From positions 1 through 8,675 of the forward strand of contig JAJWXI010000072.1 of assembly GCA_021641225.1 (NCBI GenBank): a DNA stretch of 8,675 nt, in the 5' to 3' direction. This DNA comes from Collinsella aerofaciens (GTDB taxonomy: Bacteria; Actinomycetota; Coriobacteriia; Coriobacteriales; Coriobacteriaceae). The position numbers and the translations under genes were made by a program. This document shows, piece after piece, positions 1 through 5,609 of this stretch. Below the pieces are notes generated by a model. It did no database searches. It was not told the DNA's origin and was given only the letters and a program-made list of their open reading frames with translations. Position 1 is the first letter of the stretch; every line of letters starts with the position of its first letter.

Positions 1-586
1 CGTCGACCATGCCGCGACGGCAGTGCATCTCGCAGGGATGCTCGCACACCAGGCCGCAAACGAGCGGCAGCGGGTTGTTCTTGCGGATGACCTTAACGGC
101 ATCGGCATAGCGGCCGGCCTCGACCAGCGAAATGTACCCGGGAATGTCGACGTGCGCCGGGCAGCCCGAGACACACGGGACGCGGGCCTCGCGGTCAAAG
201 CCACAGGAGTGCTCGCGGATGTGGTGCTCAAAATCGTCGCGAAAACCGCGGATAGCCGTAAGCGCCATGGCGCCGGCCTCGTAACCGATGGCGCAGTCGC
301 TCGAAAGATAGATGGTGCGGGCGGTGCGCTCAATCAGATTGAGCGTGGACTCGTCGGCGCGGCCCTCGAGCACATCGGCGAGCAGGTCGCTCAGCGCGCT
401 CAGGCCCACGCGGCAGGGCGTGCACTTGCCACAGCTCTGGGTGGAGCACAGGTTGACGAGCGCCGCCGTAAACTCAACGGGGCATGGGGCGAGCGGACTC
501 ACCGCCAGACGGCGTCCGAGCGCATCGTGCAGGTCGTCCATGACGGCCTGAGCGTGGCTGCGTTCCATTACGTGCAGTCGTGCCAT
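1..586 (-). CDS. Iron-sulfur/FAD-dependent oxidoreductase, NuoF C-terminal-like plus GltD-type N-domain (3' end beyond window)
   Basis: An open frame of 195 codons runs from ATG at 586 off the left edge without a stop. Residues about 35-125 resemble the 4Fe-4S domain at the C-terminus of NuoF/HydB: Cys52, Cys55 and Cys58 in SCGKCTPCR, with Cys98 as the likely fourth ligand. Residues about 128-193 resemble the Fer4_20 domain that opens GltD, NfnB and dihydropyrimidine dehydrogenase: CVSGCPAHVDIPGY (Cys138, Cys142), then Cys177, Cys181, Cys185 and Cys189. In that family an NAD(P)/FAD-binding region follows, here outside the window. The protein is probably a cytoplasmic electron-transfer subunit, perhaps partnering a formate dehydrogenase or [FeFe] hydrogenase; the partner is inferred because the next genes are not visible. 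The start is supported by AGGGG five bases upstream. The NADH-binding part of NuoF is absent, so this is a fusion of modules and not NuoF itself. Confidence 0.85.
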   Translation of the reverse strand, partial: MARLHVMERSHAQAVMDDLHDALGRRLAVSPLAPCPVEFTAALVNLCSTQSCGKCTPCRVGLSALSDLLADVLEGRADESTLNLIERTARTIYLSSDCAIGYEAGAMALTAIRGFRDDFEHHIREHSCGFDREARVPCVSGCPAHVDIPGYISLVEAGRYADAVKVIRKNNPLPLVCGLVCEHPCEMHCRRGMVD

Positions 587-607
587 AAGATCCCCTCTCA
601 TGCGGCA

Positions 608-627
608 GCCCGGAGGCGAGGCCGGGC
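608..627 (-). promoter_or_regulatory. GC hairpin just upstream of the oxidoreductase ribosome site
   Basis: Perfect 6-bp inverted repeat GCCCGG/CCGGGC with an 8-nt loop, ending about 15 nt before the Shine-Dalgarno sequence of the oxidoreductase. No U-run follows, so it is unlikely to be a terminator. It may modulate translation or be incidental in GC-rich DNA. Confidence 0.3.
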
Positions 628-650
628 GAAGTTGCTACACGCACAACACT

Positions 651-671
651 GACCTAAAAAGTTGTTAGGTC
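651..671 (-). promoter_or_regulatory. 7-bp perfect inverted repeat (hairpin or operator) in the oxidoreductase leader
   Basis: GACCTAA and TTAGGTC are separated by 7 nt and complementary throughout. On the minus strand the first arm contains the stop codon of a possible 20-codon leader ORF (665-727). There is no U-tract, so it does not look like an intrinsic terminator. It could be an RNA hairpin coupled to leader translation or a small DNA operator. Confidence 0.4.
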
Positions 672-727
672 TCCACGCAGTTCGGCAGGCGGTATGAAAT
701 GTCACCCTCGGCGGTGAAATAGAACAT
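665..727 (-). CDS. Possible 20-aa leader peptide upstream of the oxidoreductase
   Basis: An ATG at 727 opens 20 codons, beginning MFYFTAEGD and ending NCVET, and stops with TAA at 665-667. The codons are ordinary for this genome, and the stop lies inside the 651-671 inverted repeat, an arrangement seen in translated attenuator leaders. Against it: there is no clear Shine-Dalgarno sequence before the ATG, the ORF is very short, and I do not recognise the peptide. It has no obvious run of one amino acid that would point to classical attenuation. Confidence 0.2.
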   Translation of the reverse strand: MFYFTAEGDISYRLPNCVET

Positions 728-746
728 TACCGCAGATAAATGCCAT

Positions 747-770
747 ATTTGATAAAACGCGTTACCAAAT
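747..770. promoter_or_regulatory. Palindromic operator candidate upstream of the oxidoreductase
   Basis: ATTTGATAA and TTACCAAAT form 9-bp arms (8 of 9 complementary) around a 6-bp AACGCG core. The site lies between the terminator of the upstream operon and the leader of the oxidoreductase, where its promoter should be. TTGTCA (minus strand, 777-772) is the best -35-like hexamer nearby; no strong -10 is visible. The symmetry suggests a dimeric repressor site. It does not match FNR (TTGAT-N4-ATCAA) or a standard Rex box. Confidence 0.4.
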
Positions 771-773
771 GAC

Positions 774-809
774 AATGCCCCGCCCACGCAATCACGTGGA
801 CGGGGCATT
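774..809 (-). terminator. Intrinsic terminator of the alpha-glucoside operon
   Basis: A 9-bp perfect stem (AATGCCCCG/CGGGGCATT) continues after one mismatch into CCACG/CGTGG, closing a 6-nt loop. It starts 33 nt after the stop codon of the GH4 gene. The following minus-strand bases are only moderately T-rich (GTCATTTGG), so efficiency may be limited, but the long GC stem and its position between two minus-strand units make the call solid. Confidence 0.8.
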
Positions 810-842
810 GCTCATGGTATGCGGCCAGCGACCCTGTTGCTT

Positions 843-2225
843 TTACTTAAGCTCGGGCCAGTAACCCTTGTTGGCCTCGATCATGTCGTCGAGAACCTCC
901 TTGGCGACCTTCATCGACGGCACGGTCTTGTTCAGCGTAAAGGCCTTGAGTGCCTTCTCGTACGAACCCTCAATCGTAGCCTCGACCACGAGCTTCTCGG
1001 AGTTCAGCTGCTGCATCATGAGGCCCTGCTGGAACAGAGGAATGTTGTCACGGCTGATGACCTCGGGGCCGTTCTTGCCAATGTAGGCAGGCAGCTCGAC
1101 CATAGCGTCGTAGGGCATGTTGGGGATAGCGCCCTTGTTCTCGCAAATGACCAGGAAGCGCTGCTTGGTGTCGTTCTTCAGAGCGATGGCCAGGTCGGCA
1201 ATCCAGTCGCCGTGGCTGCCCGCATAGAACGTGCTCTCGTCGATCTCGCCCGTCTTCTCGTAGTGATCGATACCGTCGAAGAGGTTCTTCTCGCGCGTCT
1301 CCTCAACCTCATTCGCACGGGTGCGCTCGGGGTTGGAATGCTCGACGAACTCCTTCTGCTGCAGGTAGTAGTTCAGATACGTGTTGGGCAGGTACTCCGG
1401 GAAGCACTCCATGATCTCGTACTCGCCCTTCCAGACGTAGTACCAGCTGCCCTTGGTGTGACGGTTCTGCTCGGGGTGCTCGTCAGTGGCCTCCTCGGGC
1501 TTCTTTGCCATGAGCGAGCCCATGCCCTTGAGGTAGGAGTCGGGCAGCAGAATCTCATGCTCCTTGATGTACTCGCGCAGCTGCGGCAGAACCTCCTCGC
1601 CCTTGTGGCGGATCGAGGTGAACCAACCAAAGTGGTTGAGACCAAAGTAATCGTACTCGACATCCTTCTTGTCGATATCGAGCGCGGCGCAAACCACGTC
1701 GATGATCGCGATCGGCATGTCGCAGATGTTGATGATACGAGCGTTGGGGCGCAGCACGCGGCAGCCCTCGGAGACGATGGCGGCAGGGTTGGAGTAGTTG
1801 AGAATCCAGTAGTCCTTCTTGGCGTACTTCTCAACGTCATCGATCAGCTCGACCATGGGGAAGATGGTGCGCATGCCGTAGGCAAGGCCGCCGCAACCGC
1901 AAGTCTCCTGACCCACGCAGCCGTGACGCAGCGGAATCTTCTCGTCCTGCTCGCGCATGGCGTAGCCGCCCACGCGCATCTGGGCAAACACGAAGCTGGC
2001 ATCCGTAAAGGCAGTCTCCTTGTCGGTGGTCACCGTGAGCTTGATGTCCAGGCCAAGATCCTCGTGCAAAATCCAGTCCACGAGCACGCCAATCTTGCGC
2101 TGACGCTCCTCGTTGATGTCGTACAGACGAATCTCGTCAACGTCGAGCTCGTCCTTGCGCAGGGCGATGGACTTGACGATGCCGGGGGTAAAGGTGGATC
2201 CGCCACCACACAGAGTAATGATCAT
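843..2225 (-). CDS. glvA: 6-phospho-alpha-glucosidase, glycoside hydrolase family 4
   Basis: Cytoplasmic enzyme that hydrolyses maltose 6'-phosphate and related phospho-alpha-glucosides to glucose 6-phosphate and glucose, using NAD+ and a divalent metal such as Mn2+. The 460-aa protein, slightly longer than GlvA of Bacillus (about 440), opens with a Rossmann loop (ITLCGGGSTFTPG, residues 3-15). CDMP at 168-171 is the GH4 signature of alpha- rather than beta-phosphoglucosidases; Cys168 and His198 (in GLNHFGW) correspond to the metal ligands and Asp169 to the proposed catalytic acid. The usual GQETCGPGG motif reads GQETCGCGG (105-113), a Pro-to-Cys change. The ATG follows GAAGGAG, which lies in the end of the permease gene; only 3 bp separate the two genes, suggesting translational coupling. 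It is the last gene before the terminator at 774-809. The exact sugar is not fixed by sequence. Confidence 0.93.
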   Translation of the reverse strand: MIITLCGGGSTFTPGIVKSIALRKDELDVDEIRLYDINEERQRKIGVLVDWILHEDLGLDIKLTVTTDKETAFTDASFVFAQMRVGGYAMREQDEKIPLRHGCVGQETCGCGGLAYGMRTIFPMVELIDDVEKYAKKDYWILNYSNPAAIVSEGCRVLRPNARIINICDMPIAIIDVVCAALDIDKKDVEYDYFGLNHFGWFTSIRHKGEEVLPQLREYIKEHEILLPDSYLKGMGSLMAKKPEEATDEHPEQNRHTKGSWYYVWKGEYEIMECFPEYLPNTYLNYYLQQKEFVEHSNPERTRANEVEETREKNLFDGIDHYEKTGEIDESTFYAGSHGDWIADLAIALKNDTKQRFLVICENKGAIPNMPYDAMVELPAYIGKNGPEVISRDNIPLFQQGLMMQQLNSEKLVVEATIEGSYEKALKAFTLNKTVPSMKVAKEVLDDMIEANKGYWPELK

Positions 2226-2228
2226 TGT

Positions 2229-3845
2229 TTACTGCTCCTTCTCAATTGCGTTTTCGACCTTGTCGCGCATCTCGGCGACCTTCATGCCAAAGATGATCTG
2301 GATATTGTTGCCGTTGCGGTTGATGCCGCTGTTGGGCACATGGTTGATGAGGCTCTCATCGATGAGGTCCGGGTTCTTAACGTTCACGCGAAGACGCGTA
2401 AAGCAGTTCTCGAGCTCCTCGATGTTGTCCTTGCCGCCAAGACCTGCGACCAGGTCGGCAATACCTGCATCGACGCCCTCTGCGGGAGCTGCGGCAACAG
2501 CGCCCTGCTTCACCGCGACAGACGCGGCGGCCTCGCCCTCGGCAACGGACTCGGCGAGCTCGGACTCCTCCTCGCGGCCAGGCGTGTGGAGGTTGAGCTT
2601 CTTAATAAGGAAGGTGAAGAGGAAGAAGTACAGAGCGGCGTTGACGACTCCAAGCACCAGCATAACCGGCCAGTTGGTCTTGTCGACACCGAGGACCAGG
2701 TTGGAAACCACGATGTTGATGATACCGCCTGCAGTCGAAGCGGGCACGGAGAGGACCTTGAGCAGGACCAGGAAGATGCCGGAAAGAACCGAGTGAACGA
2801 CAAAGAGCACGGGAGCGGCAAAGACAAAGAGGAAGTCCATGGGCTCGGTGACACAGGAGAGCACGGCGGTGATGATCAGCGGGATGATAACGGCCTTGGT
2901 CTTATCCTTGTTCCCCTTGTAAGCGGTGAAGATAAAGGCGAGACCGATACCGATGTAGGGCCACAGGTTGTTGAAGGTGTAGCTGTTGAAGTAGGTGCTA
3001 TCGGAGAAGGGCTGGCCCGTCATTGCCATCTCGGCGACACGGATGGGATAGGCGCCGGCGATAACCTGATCGCCCAACGTCAGGGTGCCACCCACATCGG
3101 AGAACTGGAACGGAGTGTAGATGAGGTGGTGCAGACCGGTGGGAACGAGCAGCTTGTTGAGCATGCCGTAGATAAACAGACCGATGTTGCCCGACTCCTT
3201 AATGATGCCGGCAACGGAGGAGATGGCGCCCTGAACCGGAGGCCAAACGATGCAGAAGCCAGCGCCCATGATCCAGGAGATGATGATCATGATCAGGAAC
3301 GGGAAGCGAACGCCCGAGAACATCGAAAGGGCAATGGGGAACTGCTTGTTCGAGTACTTGTTGAACACAGCACCAGTGATGCAACCAAGAATGATGCCGC
3401 CGAACACGCCGGTATCGAGCACCTGAATGCCCATAACGGTGGCCTGGCCGGTTCCGGTAAGGCCGAGCATGCCGCTCGCTTCGGCAAGAGAGCCGGTGGC
3501 GTTGAGCACGATGTTGTTAGCCTGCAGGAACAGGAAGAACGACATCAGGGCGATCAGCGAAGCATGGCCCTTGTTCTTCTTTGCCATGGCGCCGGCGATG
3601 CCCACGCAGAACAGAATCGAGAGGTTGTTGATGATAAACATCAGCGACTGATAGACAACGGCGCCCACAAGCTGGAACGGACCGGAGCCCAGTACGGGGA
3701 TCACGGCGCAGATGGTCTTGTTGGTCAGAATAATGCCCACGATGAGCAGAATGCCGGCAACCGAGAGATACATCATCGGCTGAACGATCGACTTCGCGAA
3801 CACCTCCAACGGCGCTTTGAAATTGAACTTCTTTTTTGCGGTCAT
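2229..3845 (-). CDS. PTS alpha-glucoside-specific EIICB permease
   Basis: Membrane permease that imports an alpha-glucoside, probably maltose, while phosphorylating it. The preferred ATG at 3845 gives 538 aa and has GGGGAG seven bases upstream; a TTG at 3872 would add nine basic residues but has no better ribosome site. Residues about 15-420 form the multi-spanning EIIC of the glucose superfamily, with TGLHH (about 236-240) and VTEP (332-335), a substrate-site motif. A flexible Ala/Glu-rich linker (about 421-460) leads to the EIIB domain; its phosphorylated cysteine is Cys481 in ENCFTRLR. No EIIA domain is attached, matching the separate EIIA gene upstream. Similar to MalP/GlvC and the alpha-glucoside IIBC family. 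A 99-bp gap separates it from the antiterminator gene, and its stop is 3 bp from the GH4 start. Confidence 0.92.
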   Translation of the reverse strand: MTAKKKFNFKAPLEVFAKSIVQPMMYLSVAGILLIVGIILTNKTICAVIPVLGSGPFQLVGAVVYQSLMFIINNLSILFCVGIAGAMAKKNKGHASLIALMSFFLFLQANNIVLNATGSLAEASGMLGLTGTGQATVMGIQVLDTGVFGGIILGCITGAVFNKYSNKQFPIALSMFSGVRFPFLIMIIISWIMGAGFCIVWPPVQGAISSVAGIIKESGNIGLFIYGMLNKLLVPTGLHHLIYTPFQFSDVGGTLTLGDQVIAGAYPIRVAEMAMTGQPFSDSTYFNSYTFNNLWPYIGIGLAFIFTAYKGNKDKTKAVIIPLIITAVLSCVTEPMDFLFVFAAPVLFVVHSVLSGIFLVLLKVLSVPASTAGGIINIVVSNLVLGVDKTNWPVMLVLGVVNAALYFFLFTFLIKKLNLHTPGREEESELAESVAEGEAAASVAVKQGAVAAAPAEGVDAGIADLVAGLGGKDNIEELENCFTRLRVNVKNPDLIDESLINHVPNSGINRNGNNIQIIFGMKVAEMRDKVENAIEKEQ

Positions 3846-3884
3846 AGCGGTACTCCCCTTCCTTTTCCGCAAATTAAGACAGAT

Positions 3885-3937
3885 GTGCCCTGGACAAGGC
3901 CATAAGCCCTGCCTTATATCAATCGATGTGTGGGCAC
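3885..3937 (-). promoter_or_regulatory. Nested inverted repeats between antiterminator and permease genes
   Basis: In the 99-bp gap the minus strand carries GTGCCC and GGGCAC (outer 6-bp arms) enclosing AAGGC and GCCTT (inner 5-bp arms, 10-nt loop). A competing hairpin, ATAAG/CTTAT at 3902-3917, overlaps the inner one. No U-run follows. The structure could be an mRNA processing or stabilising element that sets permease levels relative to the regulator. I see no RAT-like sequence or terminator here, so the main switch appears to lie upstream of EIIA. Confidence 0.3.
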
Positions 3938-3944
3938 GTTATGC

Positions 3945-4799
3945 CTAGAGACCAGGTTCTCCAAGCAGGTTAACAATGTGATATGCGAGATAGCTCTTCT
4001 CGGCATCGGTAACGACAACGTTATAGGTAGACGACAAGTGGGCAGCTATGGCGTCCGCGCACGAGAATGCGCACGGATACGCCGTTTCATCGATTCGGAA
4101 CAGCGCGTCGCCATTGATTTGCCCGGCCGCAGGATCGAGCGCTCGCTGTGCGAAAAACTGCAGGTGACGAACGAAACGTTCGTAAGGCAGCGAGGTGTCA
4201 TCGAGGGTCGTAGCATAGCGCTCGGAAACAATCGCAAGCACGTCGCGAACAAGCTGGACCGAGATGATGAGACGGTCGGAGCGTTGCGGCATGGTGGCGT
4301 TGACGATATGCAGCGTAATAAAACCCTGCTCTTCTTCGCTCATCTGGATGCCCATATACTCCTTGACAATCTGCAGCGCACGGCCCGCAAGCGCATACTC
4401 CTTGCGATAGAACTGCTGGATCTCGAGCAGCAACGGATTCTCGCAGGGGACGCCCTTGCGCTCGCGCTCCAAAGCAAGGCTGATATGGTCTGCGAGAGCA
4501 ATGAGAATCTTGTCGTTGATATCAACATTGAGCTCTCGACGAAGCATCTGAACGATGTCCTCGGAAATCACGAGGTTGACGGTGGGGATGGACTCCAAAA
4601 GATGTGCCAAGCGGTCAATCGTACGCGAATCCTGAGAAGTGCCCTCCTGCAGCGCATAGGTCTTTTCGACCGATGCTTCATCGATAGCGTCGCCGGCATG
4701 ACGGCCAAAGCAGAGGCCTCGACCGATGACAATGAGCTCGGAGCCATCGTCCGAAGTGACCATTGCGACGTTATTGTTGAAAACTCGCTTGATAACCAC
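3945..4799 (-). CDS. licT: BglG/LicT-family transcriptional antiterminator
   Basis: RNA-binding regulator that binds a leader hairpin (RAT) and blocks an overlapping terminator when its sugar is present. Numbering from GTG at 4799 (284 aa), residues 1-55 form the CAT RNA-binding domain (VFNNNVAMV, GRGLCFGRHAGD), followed by two PRD domains (about 60-165 and 170-280). All four PRD histidines phosphorylated by the PTS are present: His105 (ADHI), His164 (LHIVNA), His212 (VRHL) and His274 (YHIVNL). The GTG start is chosen because it aligns with the LicT N-terminus and has GGTGGG four bases upstream; a TTG at 4811 would add four residues. It lies 18 bp after the EIIA stop, inside the operon it presumably controls. 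In the family, EII-dependent phosphorylation of PRD1 inhibits and HPr-dependent phosphorylation of PRD2 activates, giving induction plus catabolite control. Confidence 0.92.
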   Translation of the reverse strand: MVIKRVFNNNVAMVTSDDGSELIVIGRGLCFGRHAGDAIDEASVEKTYALQEGTSQDSRTIDRLAHLLESIPTVNLVISEDIVQMLRRELNVDINDKILIALADHISLALERERKGVPCENPLLLEIQQFYRKEYALAGRALQIVKEYMGIQMSEEEQGFITLHIVNATMPQRSDRLIISVQLVRDVLAIVSERYATTLDDTSLPYERFVRHLQFFAQRALDPAAGQINGDALFRIDETAYPCAFSCADAIAAHLSSTYNVVVTDAEKSYLAYHIVNLLGEPGL

Positions 4800-4817
4800 G
4801 GTACCCACCAAAAGAAT

Positions 4818-5330
4818 TTACTCGGAAAGCCAGACGACAGGCTCTTTAACAGCAACAGGGCCGGAAGCGTGCTCACGAAGAGTCGAGTTCTCCGAACGCT
4901 CGCACACGATAACGAAGACCGTGGGATCGAAGCCGGCGGCGCGGACCGCGTCAAAATCGACCTCAACGAGGGGCTGGCCCGCGTCGACATGGTCACCCTG
5001 GGCAACAAGCGCATGGAAGCCCTTGCCCTCAAGTTTAACAGTGTCGATTCCGATATGCAGCATCACCTGAGCAGAGCTGTCGTCGGACATGATGCCCAGT
5101 GCATGCTCGGTCGGGAACAGCGCCGCGACGGTACCGGAAACAGGAGCGCACACCGTTCCCTCTTGGGGAACCACGGCAACGCCATCGCCCACGGCACGGC
5201 TGCTAAAAGCGGGGTCATTGGTTTTTTCCAGATGAACAAGCTCGCCGGAAACGGGAGCGAGGATTTCGAACTCGGAAGATGCAGTCGCCTGCTTGTCCGA
5301 GCCGCCCATAAGGCGAGAAAAGAAACCCAT
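4818..5330 (-). CDS. PTS EIIA component, glucose family
   Basis: Soluble phosphocarrier that accepts phosphate from HPr and passes it to the EIIB domain of the EIICB permease two genes downstream. The 170-aa protein is a complete EIIA-Glc fold: IxAPVSGEL near residue 23, APVSGTV at 62-68, His76 in TEHALGI, and the phosphorylated His92 in LHIGIDTVKLEGKGF, equivalent to His75 and His90 of E. coli Crr. The ATG at 5330 is preferred because AAGGGA lies nine bases upstream. An upstream GTG at 5393 would place extra residues inside the leader terminator, outside the family's usual N-terminus. It is the first gene of the operon and sits just behind the terminator/antiterminator leader, so its expression should depend on the LicT-type regulator. 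Being first, it may also serve other IIA-less permeases; that is inference. Confidence 0.92.
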   Translation of the reverse strand: MGFFSRLMGGSDKQATASSEFEILAPVSGELVHLEKTNDPAFSSRAVGDGVAVVPQEGTVCAPVSGTVAALFPTEHALGIMSDDSSAQVMLHIGIDTVKLEGKGFHALVAQGDHVDAGQPLVEVDFDAVRAAGFDPTVFVIVCERSENSTLREHASGPVAVKEPVVWLSE

Positions 5331-5346
5331 GGTGGCATGTCCCTTC

Positions 5347-5418
5347 ATAAATATAGCCCAACCAAAATCAAGCGAATGCGTCCATAGAGACACACCCGTT
5401 CAAAGACTTTGGTTAGGC
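5347..5418 (-). terminator. Leader terminator (attenuator) of the alpha-glucoside operon
   Basis: On the minus strand GCCTAACCAAAGTC (5418-5405) can pair with GATTTTGGTTGGGC (5369-5356) over 14 consecutive pairs, two of them G-U, closing a 35-nt loop. The stem is followed directly by TATATTTAT, an A/T-rich tail, then by the EIIA ribosome site. It sits just ahead of the operon's first gene, as expected for a BglG/LicT-controlled terminator. The loop is long and the tail is not a pure U-run, so termination needs testing. Confidence 0.6.
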
Positions 5419-5442
5419 CCACGTCCGAGGGACTCGGTAACC
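5411..5442 (-). promoter_or_regulatory. RAT-like antiterminator hairpin (LicT target candidate)
   Basis: On the minus strand GGTTA...TAACC (5 bp) encloses CCGAG-TCC-CTCGG (perfect 5-bp stem, 3-nt loop) with a 9-nt one-sided bulge. The TAACC arm is also part of the 5' arm of the terminator at 5347-5418, so the two structures exclude each other. Features shared with known RATs are GTTACCG near the 5' side and GGCCTAACC near the 3' side (compare GGCAAAACC). It is not a perfect RAT match; the call rests on position, the shared arm and the regulator encoded downstream. Confidence 0.5.
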
Positions 5443-5484
5443 TTCCGCATTTCTTTTACGGGGGTTATTGTAGACAAGCCCAAA

Positions 5485-5508
5485 GCCGGAACAATCATTA
5501 TGACCGGC
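5485..5508 (-). promoter_or_regulatory. Probable -10 region of the operon promoter within a small palindrome
   Basis: CATAAT (minus strand, 5502-5497) resembles a -10 hexamer and would start transcription near 5490, giving a leader of about 160 nt that includes the RAT-like element and terminator. It lies between GCCGG/CCGGC arms (5485-5489 and 5504-5508). The -35 position shows GAGAAA, far from TTGACA, which suggests that an activator is needed. Confidence 0.4.
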
Positions 5509-5509
5509 G

Positions 5510-5540
5510 AACGGTATTTTTTCTCCGATAAACGGTATTT
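5510..5540 (-). promoter_or_regulatory. Two direct repeats resembling LytTR boxes
   Basis: AAATACCGTT occurs twice on the minus strand (5540-5531 and 5519-5510) with a 21-bp period. The LytTR consensus as I recall it is [TA][AC][CA]GTTN[AG][TG], repeated with a 12-13 bp gap. ACCGTTTAT fits at all nine positions and ACCGTTCGC at eight. The pair covers the -35 zone of the proposed operon promoter, consistent with an activator. No LytTR regulator gene is in this window. Confidence 0.45.
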
Positions 5541-5551
5541 AAGCGACACTT

Positions 5552-5591
5552 AGGGACGTTCCTTTACTGCCAGTACCCAGGGACACTCCTT
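5552..5591. repeat. REP-like fragment: paired AGGGAC..TCCTT repeats around a small palindrome
   Basis: AGGGACGTTCCTT (5552-5564) and AGGGACACTCCTT (5579-5591) are 13-bp direct repeats differing at two bases. Between them TACTGCCAGTA (5565-5575) is a perfect odd palindrome. The segment lies just after the stop of the EFR1-type gene and resembles extragenic REP-type sequences spread by RAYT transposases. Whether it is repeated in the genome cannot be seen here. Confidence 0.35.
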
Positions 5592-5609
5592 GCAGCAATT
5601 TCGCATGCG

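Noticed and set aside
819..3905. 1028-codon open frame on the plus strand across the GH4 and permease genes
   Set aside because: It is antisense to two well-recognised genes. Its Leu/Val/Asp/His-rich composition is what the reverse complement of their GC-rich codons would give, and it spans their junction. No domain is recognisable.
3885..3937. RAT plus terminator for the permease gene in the 99-bp gap
   Set aside because: The inverted repeats lack RAT sequence hallmarks and a U-tract; the better switch is upstream of EIIA.
3930..5387. 485-codon open frame on the plus strand opposite the antiterminator and EIIA genes
   Set aside because: It is antisense to two genes with clear family motifs and has no recognisable domain or ribosome site.
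5395..5450. 16-codon frame (MRKVTESLG...) over the leader hairpins
   Set aside because: It has no ribosome site, and the bases are better explained by the antiterminator/terminator pairing. It could be revisited if ribosome profiling shows occupancy.
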